From Thermoplasmata archaeon (GTDB lineage Archaea > Thermoplasmatota > E2 > UBA202 > DSCA01): a stretch of 6,378 bases of DNA. Of the stretch, positions 5,991 to 6,378 are shown one piece after another. The position numbers and the translations under genes are program-made. Position 1 is the stretch's first letter; every line of letters begins with the position of its first letter. The notes beneath the pieces were generated by a model that saw only the letters and a program-made list of their open reading frames with translations, was not told where the DNA came from and did no database searches. The stretch lies in the NCBI GenBank assembly GCA_021159125.1, contig JAGGSL010000124.1:1-6378 (forward strand), in the 5' to 3' direction.

Positions 5991-6062
5991 AGCCCCGTGG
6001 TGTAGTGGCTAGCATAAGGGACTCTGGATCCCTTGACGCCAGTTCGAATCTGGCCGGGGCTA
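5991..6062 (+). tRNA. tRNA-Gln (CTG)
   Basis: The cloverleaf has acceptor AGCCCCG/CGGGGCT, anticodon stem AGGGA/TCCCT with loop CTCTGGA (anticodon CTG at 6024-6026), variable loop TGAC, and T-arm GCCAG-TTCGAAT-CTGGC. The discriminator is A73. The A1-U72 first pair is typical of archaeal tRNA-Gln, which is first charged with glutamate and then amidated by GatDE. There is no intron and no encoded CCA. A second Gln isoacceptor for CAA codons would have to lie elsewhere. Confidence 0.97.
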
Positions 6063-6065
6063 TAA

Positions 6066-6086
6066 AATTTTGATTTTTCAAAAATC
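6066..6086 (+). terminator. T-rich tract with a perfect short palindrome after tRNA-Gln
   Basis: Just past the tRNA, runs of four and five T are followed by the palindrome GATTTTT-C-AAAAATC (6072-6086). Archaeal RNA polymerase often terminates at T-runs on the non-template strand, so this is a reasonable end for the tRNA transcript. An A/U hairpin with so small a loop would be weak, so the T-runs are probably what matters. Confidence 0.4.
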
Positions 6087-6161
6087 TCACGAAGTTAAAG
6101 GAAGTTTACTCACTCTGTAAATGGGAAAGTTAGAGGATATCTTATGGTCTTATGTTAGATT

Positions 6162-6378
6162 TTAATAATTTTCATTACACCTATAATCCTCCCTTAATCT
6201 CTTTGGAGGAGGGTTTCTTGTAGCGCTCCATAATAATCTATCAATCTCCTTCCCCCCAGAATGGATCATCCTTATGTAACCCATTAGATATGATCTTGGA
6301 GGTTTGCACTCTGTTTTTCTTTCAGCCCAATTTATGTCCTGTTCAACCATAAAAAGCTGTCCATAACACAGGTTTAAA
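6162..6378 (-). CDS. 3' end of an unrecognised minus-strand gene (partial)
   Basis: The minus strand is open from the window edge to a TAA at 6162-6164, giving 71 codons. The first ATG is at 6350, but the frame continues upstream of it to the edge, so the gene probably starts outside. The sequence is basic and aromatic (INWAERK, YLMGYIRMIH, LLWSATRN, PPPKRLRED), looks protein-like, and has no membrane segment. Arginine is mostly AGA/AGG. I cannot assign a family; a nucleic-acid-binding or mobile-element protein is possible from the basic character and the position next to a tRNA, but that is a guess. It could also be a chance open frame. Confidence 0.4.
   Translation of the reverse strand, partial: LNLCYGQLFMVEQDINWAERKTECKPPRSYLMGYIRMIHSGGKEIDRLLWSATRNPPPKRLREDYRCNENY

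Noticed and set aside
6186..6216. Loose inverted repeat CCTCCC ... GGAGGAGGG
   Set aside because: The arms are short and imperfect, and they fall in a proline- and arginine-coding part of the probable minus-strand gene, so codon content explains them.
6063..6378. Direct repeat of the tRNA-Gln 3' end (attachment site), CRISPR repeats or IS ends
   Set aside because: I compared the T-arm and acceptor bases with the rest of the window and saw no second copy; no regularly spaced repeats or terminal inverted repeats were visible anywhere.

Overview
The window looks like archaeal chromosome, most likely a euryarchaeal lineage near the Thermoplasmatota. The evidence is A/T-rich TATA elements about 25 nt before start codons or predicted transcription starts, a probable leaderless gene, GGTGA/GGAGG ribosome binding sites, tRNA genes without an encoded CCA, a tRNA-Gln with an A1-U72 pair, a secreted protease carrying a PKD domain, and an N-glycosylation-sequon-rich lipoprotein. 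The lineage is an inference from style; no phylogenetic marker is present.

Layout. Positions 1-43 hold the first codons of a minus-strand gene with a signal-peptide-like start. It diverges from a plus-strand lipoprotein gene (131-634). Next comes a large secreted cysteine protease (678-2375) with an unusual order: signal peptide, rhodanese-like domain, papain-family (C1) catalytic domain, PKD domain, Ig-like tail. tRNA-Cys(GCA) follows at 2421-2491. A 123-residue unrecognised protein lies on the minus strand (2519-2890).

The second half is a compact metal-uptake operon (2959-5945). In order it encodes a DtxR/MntR-type metal-dependent regulator, a cluster A-I (ZnuA/TroA-like) metal-binding lipoprotein-type receptor with a C-terminal membrane anchor, an ABC ATPase, and an ABC-3 family permease. 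The genes overlap by 4, 4 and 8 bases and each has a good ribosome binding site, so they are almost certainly co-transcribed. Two overlapping perfect inverted repeats (2925-2949) sit just downstream of the operon's TATA box, where transcription should start. They are a strong candidate operator for the first gene's product. The same near-symmetric TATA element is correctly placed to serve the divergent 123-residue gene as well.

tRNA-Gln(CTG) lies at 5991-6062, followed by a T-rich hairpin. The last 200 bases contain the probable 3' end of an unrecognised minus-strand gene that runs off the window.

The most interesting points are the rhodanese-papain fusion, the regulator and receptor whose usual metal ligands are partly replaced and whose cysteines are unusually placed, and the nested-palindrome operator with its shared bidirectional promoter.
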